From NCBI RefSeq assembly GCF_017313265.1, contig NZ_JAFLQZ010000007.1, positions 1 through 64,000 on the forward strand: a stretch of DNA of 64,000 nucleotides. Direction: 5' to 3'. Positions 1 through 10,400 of this stretch are shown here, one piece after another. Within the stretch, counting starts at the first letter, position 1. Each line of letters starts with the position of its first letter. The position numbers and the translations under genes were made by a program. The stretch comes from Hymenobacter telluris. GTDB lineage: Bacteria; Bacteroidota; Bacteroidia; Cytophagales; Hymenobacteraceae. Under the pieces are notes generated by a model. It saw only the letters and a list, made by a program, of their open reading frames with translations. It made no database searches and had not been told where the DNA came from.

Positions 1-68
1 AGCTCGAGGCCCATTTTTTAGCCTTTATTCACCTGGCCGCAACCGTCCTCTGGCTGCGCGACTGTTAA
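1..68 (+). CDS. C-terminal end of an ORF entering from the left; possibly a transposase tail
   Basis: Reading in the frame that begins at base 3, 21 codons run without interruption to a TAA at 66-68. They encode a mainly hydrophobic end containing FLAFIHLAATVLWLR. This pattern (FLAF-hydrophobic-LA-hydrophobic-LR) resembles the last helix of IS5-family DDE transposases, which often stop within a few dozen bases of the element's terminal repeat. Only this tail is visible, so the family call is a resemblance and not a demonstration. If correct, an insertion sequence ends in the first ~170 bases of the window. It could equally be the tail of another small helical protein. Confidence 0.4.
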   Translation, partial: LEAHFLAFIHLAATVLWLRDC

Positions 69-96
69 CACCTCCTAGTTACTGGCAGAAAATAGC

Positions 97-169
97 AAGA
101 GCCGTTCAACGATAAGAACAGACGCCGCGTACTTACTACGAGGTTTCTTCTTACCGTTGAACGGCTCTT
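97..169. terminator. 20-bp inverted repeat with 33-nt spacer (terminator-like hairpin or IS end)
   Basis: Positions 97-116 and 150-169 are reverse complements with a single mismatch (core GAGCCGTTCAACG). The right arm is followed on the plus strand by CTTACTTTTTC, a loose T-run. It lies between the upstream stop codon (66-68) and the SDR start (186). It may end transcription of the upstream gene or be part of the boundary of an insertion sequence. Confidence 0.5.
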
Positions 170-185
170 ACTTTTTCACCTATTT

Positions 186-917
186 ATGCACTACTACATC
201 ATCACCGGCGCCAGCCGCGGGCTAGGCAAGGCACTGGCCGAAGAAGTGCTGAAGCAACCGGATACATCCGTGTTAGGCGTATCGCGCCATGCCACCATTA
301 CGCACGAGCGGTACCAGCACCAGCCCCTTGACCTGTCGGATATGCTGGCGGTGCAGAACAACCTATACAAGCTATTCCCGGCGCGCTCCGACGCCACTGC
401 TCTCACGCTGATTAATAATGCAGGTGTGCTGGGTGAAATAGGTTACATAGGAGAGCTACCCAATGAGCATTTCGAATTCGTATTCGATGTAAACGTTGTA
501 GCTCCCGCTATGCTCATGAACATGTTTCTGAGTGCTTACGCAAGTCAAACCAATATTCCACGTACCGTTCTTAATATCAGTAGCGGCGCCGCCCAGCGCC
601 CCGTTGATGGCTGGGGAGCCTACAGCGCCTCCAAAGCCGCCCTCGATGCCCTCACCCGCACCGCCCAAAAAGAACAGGATCTGCGCAACTCCAACATCCG
701 GCTCCGCAGCTTGGCGCCTGGCGTACTGGATACCAGCATGCAAGAGCATATCCGAACTGCCGAAGAACACCGCTTCAGTGAAGTAACCCGATTCGTCGGC
801 TTGCATGCAGACAGGCAACTCGTAGAACCAAGTGTAATAGCAGAAAAGGTTGTGGCGTGGCTATCACAACCAGCAATGATAAATGAAACAATAGTATTGA
901 AAGCAGCAGACATTTGA
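186..917 (+). CDS. SDR-family oxidoreductase, benzil/sepiapterin reductase-like
   Basis: A 243-residue NAD(P)(H)-dependent short-chain dehydrogenase/reductase of classical length. The Rossmann glycine motif TGASRGLG lies at residues 7-14, NNAG at 77-80, and the catalytic set is Ser132/133, Tyr146 and Lys150 (YSASK). An Arg directly inside the glycine motif suggests NADPH preference. The overall sequence, including SSGAAQRPVDGWGAYSASKAAL and the APGVLDTSMQ segment, is closest to what I know of Bacillus YueD-type (S)-benzoin-forming benzil reductases; the physiological substrate cannot be read from the sequence. The gene stands alone, with a hairpin upstream and a bidirectional terminator shared with the convergent SusD gene downstream. 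Confidence 0.88.
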   Translation: MHYYIITGASRGLGKALAEEVLKQPDTSVLGVSRHATITHERYQHQPLDLSDMLAVQNNLYKLFPARSDATALTLINNAGVLGEIGYIGELPNEHFEFVFDVNVVAPAMLMNMFLSAYASQTNIPRTVLNISSGAAQRPVDGWGAYSASKAALDALTRTAQKEQDLRNSNIRLRSLAPGVLDTSMQEHIRTAEEHRFSEVTRFVGLHADRQLVEPSVIAEKVVAWLSQPAMINETIVLKAADI

Positions 918-922
918 TGAAT

Positions 923-969
923 TTCAATAAAAAAGCCTTGGCTACAATAGCCAAGGCTTTTTTATTGAA
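923..969. terminator. Bidirectional terminator between the SDR gene and susD pair 1
   Basis: A perfect 21-bp palindrome (arms 923-943 and 949-969) around the loop ACAAT. Its GC core AGCCTTGGCT is flanked by an A-tract and a matching T-tract, so it can work in both directions for the convergent genes. The arms also pair outside the A/T tracts. Confidence 0.93.
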
Positions 970-978
970 GAAGAAATA

Positions 979-2412
979 TTAATATCCTGGGTTCTGAACT
1001 AGGTTAGGGTTCTGCTGAATATCCACCAATGGAATTGGTAGGACAGCTCTTTGAGCACCGTACGTAATACGGCTGGAATTGCGTTTGTAACGCATCAAAT
1101 CATAATACCGATGCCCTTCAAAAGCTAGCTCCAAGCGGCGCTCCAACAGAATGGCTTCAATCAGAGCCTGTTTGTCAGCAAAATTAGCAACGGTATAAGA
1201 AGCTGCAGCTGCTGGCTTGGAACGGTCGCGCACCTGATTGAGCAACGTTACTGCTTCGGCGCTAACTCCAGTAGCAGTTTGAGCTAGTCCTTCTGCACGG
1301 TTGAGTAAAGTTTCAGCGTAACGAACAATTGGAACGTAGTCAGCAGAAGCTTCTTTATATTTCTGCGTGAAGACGAGAGGAGTACTGTTCGATGATGGAA
1401 TGGCGGTAGGAGTCAATAGCAGCAAACGACGGCGGTCATCTGCTGGAAAGGAGGAAACCGGAATCAAAGCGTAAGGATTCACACTGATGTCAGCACGGCG
1501 GCCATAATGCTGCCCTAAAGCATTATTCGTATTCGGATTATCTGATACGTTCATAGCGACCGAGAAAATTGACTCAGCATTCTGGAACGTAGCAAGCGTG
1601 AACGGAACAGCAGGAGAAGCAGTCAGCGAACGGCGGCCGCCGGTAATTACAGCGCCAGCCAAGGTTGCAGCTTCGGCGTATTTGCCTTCGTATAGATATA
1701 CCCGCGACAGCAAAGAACGGGCTGCGTCTTTTGTGGCACGCCCGGTTCTATCGAACGCAGTACTGTATGTTTCGGGCAGACCAGCAATGGCATCGTTCAG
1801 ATCAGTTTCAATCTGGGTATACACCTCCCGTACGGTAGCACGTGGCTTGGCCTGCGTCGGATCAAATGCACTAGTAGCATCAGGAGCAGTGAGTTGCAGT
1901 ACCACGCCAGGGTGCGACGCATCAGCCGTAAAGTTGTATGGCTGGGCAAACAAGTTTACGAGGTGAAAATAGATCAGGGCTCTGATGAATTTTGCTTCAC
2001 CTACATACTGTGCCTCAAGAGTTGCAGATACTTTACCTGTATTCTTGGCCATTTCCTGTATAAAGAAATTGGCACCATATAAGCTCCGGTAACCACCAGT
2101 CCATGCATTGGTTGCAGTGCCATCATTGGCAAGTGCAGTGAAGGTACCAATACCGCCGAAAAAGGCCGTAGGATTAGTGTCGTCACTACGAATGTCGCTA
2201 TAGATCAAAGCTCGACCGCCTAAAAATTCCGCATTCTGCAACTGGTCATACATACCAGTTGCTGTTTTCTGAATCCGGTCAGCGTTGGCAAATGCATCTT
2301 CCTGCGTAAGAGCTGCCGGCGGGGTTTGATCTAAAACATCATCACAGCTAGTAGCTGTGGTAAGCAGTAAGGCGCAAAAGGTAAGCCGCTGCCAAGTGGA
2401 GATATGAAACAT
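979..2412 (-). CDS. RagB/SusD-family nutrient-uptake outer-membrane lipoprotein (pair 1)
   Basis: Surface lipoprotein that forms the lid over a SusC-type TonB-dependent channel and binds the nutrient. About 477 residues from the ATG at 2412; the frame extends 5 codons further to a TTG at 2427, but the ATG is better placed. A signal peptide with hydrophobic core and lipobox TATSC gives an N-terminal acylated Cys near residue 23. The C-terminal half carries the conserved SusD signature LLERRLELAFEGHRYYDLMR and the usual ending with LPIPLVDIQQNPNLVQNPGY. This is the canonical RagB/SusD type, unlike the three other SusD proteins in this window. It lies 17 nt downstream of its SusC partner and is surely cotranscribed. 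No substrate-defining enzyme is adjacent. Confidence 0.93.
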   Translation of the reverse strand: MFHISTWQRLTFCALLLTTATSCDDVLDQTPPAALTQEDAFANADRIQKTATGMYDQLQNAEFLGGRALIYSDIRSDDTNPTAFFGGIGTFTALANDGTATNAWTGGYRSLYGANFFIQEMAKNTGKVSATLEAQYVGEAKFIRALIYFHLVNLFAQPYNFTADASHPGVVLQLTAPDATSAFDPTQAKPRATVREVYTQIETDLNDAIAGLPETYSTAFDRTGRATKDAARSLLSRVYLYEGKYAEAATLAGAVITGGRRSLTASPAVPFTLATFQNAESIFSVAMNVSDNPNTNNALGQHYGRRADISVNPYALIPVSSFPADDRRRLLLLTPTAIPSSNSTPLVFTQKYKEASADYVPIVRYAETLLNRAEGLAQTATGVSAEAVTLLNQVRDRSKPAAAASYTVANFADKQALIEAILLERRLELAFEGHRYYDLMRYKRNSSRITYGAQRAVLPIPLVDIQQNPNLVQNPGY

Positions 2413-2429
2413 GTTGAGAGAAGGCAAGA

Positions 2430-5400
2430 TTAAATTCCTAAATTAATACCCAAAGTAAAGCTGCGTTGCGGCGGAACCGAACGGCCGTCTACACCATAAG
2501 CAATATTGCCCGTAATGTTGGTGTTTACCTCCGGATCTAGACCTTTATACTTCGTGAATGTGTACGCATTTTGTACAAGGCCATAGATGCGTACGTTGTT
2601 TAAGCCCAAGCGCTTAACTAAAGGTTGTGCCAAGTTGTAGCCTAAGCTAACCTGGCGTAGGCGGAGGAAGTCACCTTTTTCCAGCCAGCGGGTAGAAGCT
2701 TGGTTTGATTGAGGGTCGCGTAATACAAGTTTCTGGATTTCAGTCTCCTGCCCAGGCGTAGTCCAACGGTCCTTTATCTCGTCGATATTGTTTTGGAAGC
2801 TGCTGCTCAGCAAGGCTTGGCGGTACCCGTTATAAACGTAATTACCACCGCTGTACTGCAAGAAGATGCCTAGCTCAATACCCTTGTAGGCGAACGTGTT
2901 ATCAAAGCCACCAAAGAATTTAGGATAACCAGTCTTCTTCGTGTATTTGAAGTCAGCTGCACCAATGCCCGTAGTTGGTTCACCGTCTGCGTTCAGCCAG
3001 CGGCCAACAGTGAAGCCTGAGGATGTTGCTACCGCATAGGCGGCATCATACTGCTTGATATTGCCATCCTTATCGTAAAACTGTGCATTGCCATTAGCTG
3101 GATTTACCCCTGCCCATTCTGGGAGATAATAAACGCCAAGGCTACGACCAATGCTAGCACGCTGGTTGGCCGAGATGATATCATTAGGCGTTGAAAGAGC
3201 CGTTACTCGGTTTTTAATAACTGAGCCGTTGATCGAAGAAGTCCAAGTGAAGCCATTTTCCAACTGCACATTTGTTGTATTCAAAGTCAACTCCACGCCG
3301 CGGTTGTACATCGACCCAATGTTGCGGTTGATGGAAGAACCAGGAATACCAGTAGTACGCAGAGTGGGAGCAGCGAGCAGCAAATCACTGATGTCATTGT
3401 TGAAGAAGTCAAAAACAACATTCAGGCGGTTGTTTAATAAGCTGGCATCTAAACCAATATCAAGCTTATTCGACTTTTCCCACTGAAGATCTGGGTTTCC
3501 AATTTGAGTAGGAGTGAAACCGTTTACGTCAGCATACAGGCCACCACCAATCAACGTGCGAGCAGCATAGGATCCTAGGCCGTTGGAGTTGCCTACGGAA
3601 CCATAACTAGCACGAAGCTTTAAATCATTCACGACCTTGATGCCTTGCATGAATGATTCTTCGGAAATGCGCCAGCCTATGGAACCACCTGGAAAAGTAC
3701 CACGCTGATTATTTACACCAAATACCGAAGATGCATCAGAGCGCAACGAAAAAGAGGCGTAATACTTACTGCCGAAGTTGTAGTTAACCCGACCAAAATA
3801 AGACTGGAAGCCTACGTTGAAAAGCTGTCCTCCTCCAGGTGCCTGCGAAGTAAAGACGTTGTCTATGATAGATTGGAACTTATCATCAGAAAAGCCCCCG
3901 GCTACCGTATAGATACGTCTGGTTTTTGTTTCCTGGTATTCAACCCCACCTGTGACGCCAACTGTGTGTTTATCAGCAAACGTACGGTCATAGTTCACGT
4001 AGTTCTGCCAGTTGAACTGGGCGCGGTCTGTGTTGTAATCCTGAACTAAGCCGAGTTGACCAGCACCAAGGGCGTTCCGGCCCAAGCCGCCGAGAATACC
4101 ACTGCTGTATTGCTCTTCAAAGTTAGTATTGTAGTCAATACCATACTTGGTGGTGAACTGCAGGCCTTTAATAGGCTCTACAGTCAGATAACCATTACCT
4201 AGAATACGCTGAGAGGTATTGTCGTTCTTATTCAGATTAAGCGTAGCCGGAATATGATAGTAGGCATTAGGAGAAATAGCAGCATTAGGAATAGCATTGT
4301 TGCCGTTGCCTAAGTTGCCTAAGCTATTTAAGTAATACGTGCCATCAGGATTATATACTGGCACGTTTGGAGGGGCAGTGTAACCCGATACTGTGGCACC
4401 TGCTAATGCGGTTTCGCCATTAATACCTTGGTTGTATGACTTAGAATAATTAAGACTTACCCCAGCTTTCAACCATTTTTTCGGAGTCAAATCAATGTTC
4501 AAACGGCCAGAACCACGGCGTAGACGGTTTTTTAGGATGATACCCTTTTGATCATTCCAGTCACCTGAGCCATAGTAAGATGCAAACTCGTTGCCACCTG
4601 ATAATGCTGCTTGGTAGTTTTGTTGCGTTCCATTCTGGAAAATTTCATTAATCCAGTTTGTCTCATCATTAACACCATCACCGTTTACGTCAACGGGTTT
4701 GGCAATATCGATAGGGAAAGTGGTGTTAATAACACCATTAGAACTCCCAAAACGGCTGTTATATGCTTTTTCGTTACTGATGGTAGTGAAATCCGCAGCA
4801 TTCAGCATATTTGGCTTGCGGATAGCCTGCTGGAAACCATAGAATGAGTTGATGGAAACCCGATTCTGACCGGATCTGCCTCGTTTGGTGGTAATAACGA
4901 TTACTCCATTGGAAGCGCGTGAACCGTAAATAGCTGCTGCTGAAGCATCTTTTAATACATCTACCGACTGTATATCGTTTGGGTTAATGTCTGCCAGTGG
5001 GTTGTACCGGGTACTAAGAACGTTGCCTTGCTCAGTGGTGTTGAGAGGCACGCCGTCAAGAACGTACAGCGGCTGGGAACTGCCACTAATAGAATTTGCT
5101 CCCCGAATACGGACAGCTGCTTGGTCTCCCAGCGTTCCGCTGGTTGTATTGACATTGACACCAGCCATGCGACCTTGTAATGCTTGGTCAACACTCTGCA
5201 CTGGCTGGAGAAGCAATTTTTCTTCTTTAACCTGCGCTACCGAGCCAGTAATGTCCTTTACGTCTTGAGAACCGCCGTAGCCGGTTACTACTACCTCAGA
5301 AAGGGCCTTTGTGTCAGCTCCTAAACCAATATTAATCTGGGTTTCGGTACCAATTGCTCTCTCTTGTTGTACAAAACCAACAGAACTAAACACCAACGTA

Positions 5401-5609
5401 CCTCCGGTTGTAGGTACATTAAGGGTATAAGTGCCGTCAGAATTGGTAGATACTCCGTTGGTTGTGCCTTTGAGAAGAACCGTTACACCCGGCAGGCCAT
5501 CACCAGACTGGCGGTCAGTCACCCGCCCAGAAATGGTACGTGTTTGCGCCGAAACCTGCTGCAACAGGCCGACCATGAGTATAGGACTCATGAGTAAGGT
5601 TTTGTTCAT
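2430..5609 (-). CDS. SusC/RagA-family TonB-linked outer-membrane channel (pair 1)
   Basis: A 1059-residue TonB-dependent transporter that pumps its ligand through the outer membrane with energy delivered by TonB-ExbBD. It has a signal peptide ending near VSAQ, a carboxypeptidase-regulatory-like beta domain (about residues 23-105, with the pattern ISGRVTD...GLPGVTV), and a TonB-box-like EVVVTGYG. The plug follows, with LYVLDGVPL and the hallmark VLKDASAAAIYGSRASNGVI, then a ~800-residue beta barrel to the C-terminus. The ATG at 5609 follows an AT-rich 330-bp leader/promoter region. First gene of a two-gene operon with the downstream SusD. Confidence 0.95.
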   Translation of the reverse strand: MNKTLLMSPILMVGLLQQVSAQTRTISGRVTDRQSGDGLPGVTVLLKGTTNGVSTNSDGTYTLNVPTTGGTLVFSSVGFVQQERAIGTETQINIGLGADTKALSEVVVTGYGGSQDVKDITGSVAQVKEEKLLLQPVQSVDQALQGRMAGVNVNTTSGTLGDQAAVRIRGANSISGSSQPLYVLDGVPLNTTEQGNVLSTRYNPLADINPNDIQSVDVLKDASAAAIYGSRASNGVIVITTKRGRSGQNRVSINSFYGFQQAIRKPNMLNAADFTTISNEKAYNSRFGSSNGVINTTFPIDIAKPVDVNGDGVNDETNWINEIFQNGTQQNYQAALSGGNEFASYYGSGDWNDQKGIILKNRLRRGSGRLNIDLTPKKWLKAGVSLNYSKSYNQGINGETALAGATVSGYTAPPNVPVYNPDGTYYLNSLGNLGNGNNAIPNAAISPNAYYHIPATLNLNKNDNTSQRILGNGYLTVEPIKGLQFTTKYGIDYNTNFEEQYSSGILGGLGRNALGAGQLGLVQDYNTDRAQFNWQNYVNYDRTFADKHTVGVTGGVEYQETKTRRIYTVAGGFSDDKFQSIIDNVFTSQAPGGGQLFNVGFQSYFGRVNYNFGSKYYASFSLRSDASSVFGVNNQRGTFPGGSIGWRISEESFMQGIKVVNDLKLRASYGSVGNSNGLGSYAARTLIGGGLYADVNGFTPTQIGNPDLQWEKSNKLDIGLDASLLNNRLNVVFDFFNNDISDLLLAAPTLRTTGIPGSSINRNIGSMYNRGVELTLNTTNVQLENGFTWTSSINGSVIKNRVTALSTPNDIISANQRASIGRSLGVYYLPEWAGVNPANGNAQFYDKDGNIKQYDAAYAVATSSGFTVGRWLNADGEPTTGIGAADFKYTKKTGYPKFFGGFDNTFAYKGIELGIFLQYSGGNYVYNGYRQALLSSSFQNNIDEIKDRWTTPGQETEIQKLVLRDPQSNQASTRWLEKGDFLRLRQVSLGYNLAQPLVKRLGLNNVRIYGLVQNAYTFTKYKGLDPEVNTNITGNIAYGVDGRSVPPQRSFTLGINLGI

Positions 5610-5939
5610 GAACTGAGGTGTGAAAGTGAGGAAAATGTTAAGGTGACAGAGGTAGTCATCAATTTAGAAAGCGTAATTTAAAAAGAAGATTGATAATTTT
5701 TGAAAATTATATGAACATTAAAATTTCATGAAAAAAATGCGTAAGCGCCTATAGTGCTATTACATTTATTCTATGTGTTCATTTATTATGGCTTTTTCTA
5801 TGATAATTATTGTTTATTATATTTCTTACGTTTAGCGGTAATGCCTAATGAGATAGAGTTTTTTATTTAAATAGTTGAAATCCAATGAAATAATGCACTT
5901 ATTTTACTTTTTAAGTAATATATGAAGGCTATATTTGGC
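5610..5939. promoter_or_regulatory. AT-rich upstream region of SusCD pair 1
   Basis: About 330 bases without a gene, strikingly A+T-rich compared with the flanking genes. It must contain the promoter and any operator for the minus-strand susC at 2430-5609. I could not identify a clear TAnnTTTG -7 element. No RNA gene or long repeat is apparent. Confidence 0.5.
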
Positions 5940-6000
5940 TGAGGCATGAAATAAAAAAAGCTCTGACATATAGCCAGAGCTTTTTTTATTTCATGCCTCA
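5940..6000. terminator. 26-bp perfect palindromic terminator of SusCD pair 2
   Basis: Arms 5940-5965 and 5975-6000 are perfect reverse complements around a 9-nt loop. The core is GCTCTG/CAGAGC, with a 7-nt A-tract on one side and T-tract on the other. It lies just after the stop codon of the minus-strand susD at 6007 and separates pair 2 from the promoter region of pair 1. Confidence 0.92.
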
Positions 6001-6006
6001 ATATCT

Positions 6007-7386
6007 CTACTGGGGGTTGACTGTCGTATTATCAAATAAACTTGGTATCGGATTTGGAACGCTCGTGTTGGTATTTATTTCACTCTGTGGATAAAGAAAC
6101 CGTTGTGGCAAACGTGGCGCAGTGGTACTCTTGCGGGCTAAACCTAATGCGTTTTTGGTGCGCCGTGCATCATTAAACGGCTCTATCTGACCAATGAATG
6201 ATACGTACCGCTCATTGAGGATTTCAAGAATAAGGTTGTCTCTGGTGCCACCGCCGGGGATATCCGATAGCACATAAGGGGCATAAATTCCGTTCGGGAA
6301 CTTGGTGAGTAGTGCTTGGCGGTGGTCATTCAGAGCAGCTAGGGCTGCAGTTAAATTATTCTGACGAGCAGAAGCCTCGGCTAGAATCAACTGGTTTTCA
6401 GAATAGGTGAGTAGCGGAAAATCCTCGCTTGGGTCGGTAATACCAATAGCGTAAGGCAGCAAATATTCATCGGGATTAGACGTTTGTGAATTACCGAAAA
6501 AGTAATTGAACCGTTCCGTCTCGTCGGTTTTGGTATTGTTGCGGTTGCCAGGCAGACGGCGTATAGGATCTAGCAAACGAGCTGCTCGAGAACCAAATGC
6601 CTCCAGATAACCACCACGCTCATTCTGAAATTGATAGTAGAAGTTTTCAGCACCATCTACTTCCCGATGCGGCATTAGCCAGTCGTTGGCAGGACTGCTA
6701 ATTCCTTGCAACGCCATCAACCGAGCCGAATCATATTGCTGTGTGTGCAAATAGTAGCGGGCTCGTAGTGTATATGCTGCTTGAGTCCATTTGGTAGGGT
6801 TGCCGCTATAGAAAATGTCCCGATTTCCAGCGCCACCGCCTTGCGCAATTTTAGCAATTGCAGTTTTCAGTTCTTTTTGCAAATCAGCGTATACCTGGAC
6901 TTGCGGGTCGAATACTGGATTTGGGTAGTTGAGCCGGTCGCCAGCTTGGCGAAATGGAATGTCGCCGAACAAGCTGGTAGCTGTGCCCATAGTATGGGCT
7001 TCTATAATCTGAAAAATACCTGACAACAATGGGTTGTTCTCTTCTAAAGCTCGCTGAGTAGCAATCCGGCTTTGAGTCAGTACGTCCAGGTATATAGTCG
7101 ACCATAGATTACTGAAGTCAGAAGTAACAGCAACATACTGATTGACTGCCAAGTATTGGTTGCCCACGCCAGTATATGTGTTAGCCCACATGGAGGCAAT
7201 ACGCGCTGCATCTCCTTCATGAACAAGCGCGTCGCCCAGTTCTACGCCTTGCAGCATGTTGAGCGCATCGGCTGTTGCTGGGGCATTAGGGTTAACGTCT
7301 AGGTCCTTAACGAAATCTTGGCAAGCACTTAAAGATAACCCTAGTGCTGCAACCGGTAAAGTGAGGTATTTATGTATGACTTTCAT
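6007..7386 (-). CDS. SusD/RagB-like nutrient-binding outer-membrane lipoprotein (SusD-like_2 type, pair 2)
   Basis: A 459-residue lipoprotein with signal peptide and lipobox LSAC (Cys at about residue 22). It is followed by the LDVNPNAP motif typical of the SusD-like_2 branch (the group annotated as SusD/RagB family nutrient-binding outer membrane lipoproteins). The C-terminus has the usual RRFLYPQSEINTNTSVPN-type ending. It sits 17 nt downstream of its SusC partner and ends at a strong terminator. The ligand is unknown: no glycosidase, peptidase or sensor gene accompanies the pair. Confidence 0.92.
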   Translation of the reverse strand: MKVIHKYLTLPVAALGLSLSACQDFVKDLDVNPNAPATADALNMLQGVELGDALVHEGDAARIASMWANTYTGVGNQYLAVNQYVAVTSDFSNLWSTIYLDVLTQSRIATQRALEENNPLLSGIFQIIEAHTMGTATSLFGDIPFRQAGDRLNYPNPVFDPQVQVYADLQKELKTAIAKIAQGGGAGNRDIFYSGNPTKWTQAAYTLRARYYLHTQQYDSARLMALQGISSPANDWLMPHREVDGAENFYYQFQNERGGYLEAFGSRAARLLDPIRRLPGNRNNTKTDETERFNYFFGNSQTSNPDEYLLPYAIGITDPSEDFPLLTYSENQLILAEASARQNNLTAALAALNDHRQALLTKFPNGIYAPYVLSDIPGGGTRDNLILEILNERYVSFIGQIEPFNDARRTKNALGLARKSTTAPRLPQRFLYPQSEINTNTSVPNPIPSLFDNTTVNPQ

Positions 7387-7403
7387 TGAAGCAGAGGCTG
7401 GAG

Positions 7404-10400
7404 TTAGTAAGTGAGCTTTAAGCTGATTAGGAATGACCGAGTACCCGGGTTGTTGAAGTACTCCAGACCACGCCCTGCGCTCTGACCAGTTAGGTTCGTT
7501 TCGGGGTCTACTCCTTTAAACTCTTTGGTCCAAAGGATGAGGTTACGACCCGTTAGTGTAAACTCAATGTTGCTCAGTTTTGTGAAATTGCGGAATCCTT
7601 CCGAGTTCAGATTATATCCCAGCGTCAGTTCGCGTAAGCGCATCCAAGTGGCATCCTGAATATTCTGCTCCGCAGCTCCTGTGAATCCTCCCCCTATCGT
7701 GTTATACCATGCTTCATTGAGGGCAACTGGGCCAGCTCCGAAATTGCCTAAACGGCCCCGGAAAGAGTAGGTGCCATCTGCATTAGCTGCTACTGTTGAG
7801 GCTATTGTGCCACCACTAATGACACGAGTAATAGCGGCGTCGTCGGGAGAAAGGGTAGTTTCAACATCGGTGTACTTCGATACACCAAAAAAGCGTAGTA
7901 CTCCTTCCGTACCAGCCCAGATGTCGCCGCCTTGTTGCCGGTCTACTAGGGCATAGAGCCGCAGCCCCTTGTAACTCAAGGTGGTGTTCAGGCCCATTTT
8001 CCAATCGGGGTTAGGGTTGCCGATGATGCCTGGAGTTGCTGCTACCGTCGGGAAGCCATTGGCGTCGATAATCAGCTCGCCTGCATCATCCCGATTCCAG
8101 CGGCTGCCCCACAAAGTGCTGAACGGCTGGTTCTTAACAACCACAGCCTGCGTATTTACAAACCCAGCCAACGCAATGTTCTCGGCGCCAGCTACATCTA
8201 GCACCACATTGCGGTTGGTGAACCAGTTGCCCCCGACGTTCCAGGTGAAGTCACCCATTTTCAGAACATCAGCATTCAGGTCGATTTCCACGCCACGGTT
8301 ACGAATTTTTGCGGCATTAGCGCTTTCGTTGCTGTAACCAGAAGAAGGAGACGTTGGACGAGCAATAATAACGTCGGTATTCAGGTTTCTGTAGTACGTT
8401 CCTCCCAAGGTGATACGATCCTGCAGAAAACGCAGATCTGCTCCTACTTCCACTTCCTCCTTACGCTCTGGGCGAAGCTGCGAATTGCCCCGTACCGAAG
8501 AGCGGCTGAATGAGCCATTGAAGGCGCTGGCCAGCGCCTGTACGCCAAAGCCGTCGCTGCTGCCAGACGACCCGTACACGTCGCGTACTACATACAAGCC
8601 CGGCTCAAGACCTACCCGACCGTAAGCCGCCCGGATTTTGCCGAAACTAAGAACTTTATTGTCGAGCAGGAGCGGGAGCTTAGTGAACTGCCAAGCCAGA
8701 TCGACAGAAGGATAAAAGAAGCGGTTCTGCGTATCGCGGCCGAAGGTGGAAGCATTTTCCAGACGGCCAGTGGCATTCAGGAAAAGTTGTTCGTTGTAAA
8801 CAAGATTCAGCGAGGTATAGCCAGCTGAGTTACGGCGCTTGGATTCGTAATCGAAAGCCTGCGTATTTTCAGATGTGGCATTGCTGAAAAAGCTCTGGTC
8901 ACGTACGTCCAGCAAAAAACGGCCATACGTTGCACCGTAGTTATATAGAATACGCTGGTTAAGATTCATACCAACCAGCAGAGTGCCGCTAAATTTCTCG
9001 CTGAAAGAATGAGTGGCGCGGGCGAATATATCCCCGTTAAGCTGATTCTCGGAGTATGCTTCTTCGGTCGCAGAACCCAAGCCAGCATTTTCTGCGGAGT
9101 TGATAGGGTATAGGTCCCGGCGCATTTCGGCGTAGAAGTCGGCACCGAAGCGAGCAGTCATGCTTAGCCAAGGCAAAGGGTCGAGCCCTAACTCTGTCGA
9201 GCCAATGAAGCGGTCAACCGTATTCGGGTTTTTCTGCTCCTTCATTGTCCACAATGCGTTGTTGTATTGTGGGTTCGGATCCTGGCCAATCTGATTCCGG
9301 TAAGCCCGGTGGCGGTTTACACCTACTTCACCAGTGGGGCTGAAATACGTACCGATATAATCTGTTTGATCGAAATCGGGAGAAGTACGCAGTAAGCCTA
9401 GATACAAGCCGCTAGTATTAGAGCCTTGCTGAATGCGGTTGGACGTAATGCGGCTATAGGTGGAAGCTCCCGATAGGCGTACTACCTTATTGAAACGGCG
9501 CTCTGCGTTTACGCGTGCCGTGGAACGACGATAGTCGGAGTTATTACGAATTATCCCTTTTTGGTTCAGGTCCGACAGGCTCACAAATACGTTGCTCTCC
9601 CGGTTGCCGGCGCTTAAGCTTAGGTTGTTTTCTAAGAAGCTGCCTGTATGAAAAACTTCATCAAAGTTGTTCTTCAGAAACGTCTGGGTGCTGTTTTTGC
9701 GAATGGTTGGGTAATACCGGTCGCCGTCAGCTGCAACGAAGTAGCCCTGAGTGGTACTAACATCATCGGGTGCTCCACTGCGGGTAGATATCTTGTCGCC
9801 CCAAGAGTTGGCATTAGCGCTGATGCCTTGTGCGGCAACTCCACCACTTCCACGACCATACGTGTCCTGCAAATCGTGTTTGTAGGAAATCCGGTCAATA
9901 GAATAAGTAGCTCCATATGTAACGCTAAGCTTACCAGCTTCAGTATTGCCTCGCTTGGTAGTAATTACAATCACCCCGTTAGATGCTCGAGAGCCCCATA
10001 ATGCAGCAGCAGCAGCACCTTTCAGCACCTGCACCGATGCAATATCATTGGGGTTGATATCATTCAAGCGCGACTGTTGTGCTACCCCGGCGGTATACGT
10101 GCCTTGCGAACCAACCCCTTCCGACGTGTTGAACATCGGAACACCATCGATAACAATTAGAGGCTGGGTTTCGCCGTTGATTGTATTCTGCCCCCGAATT
10201 TGGATATAAGAGCCAGCGCCTGGGTCGCCGTTGGAGCGCGTGATAGCAACGCCCGAAGCTTTGGCTGATAAGCCATTAATTACGCTGGTTTCACCGGACT
10301 GCGCCACTGCTGCCCCGGTTACTCGCGAAGTAGCAGTGCCAAGCTCGTCCTTGTTTTCCTTCAAACCCAATGCCGATACCACCACCTCATTGAGTTGTTT

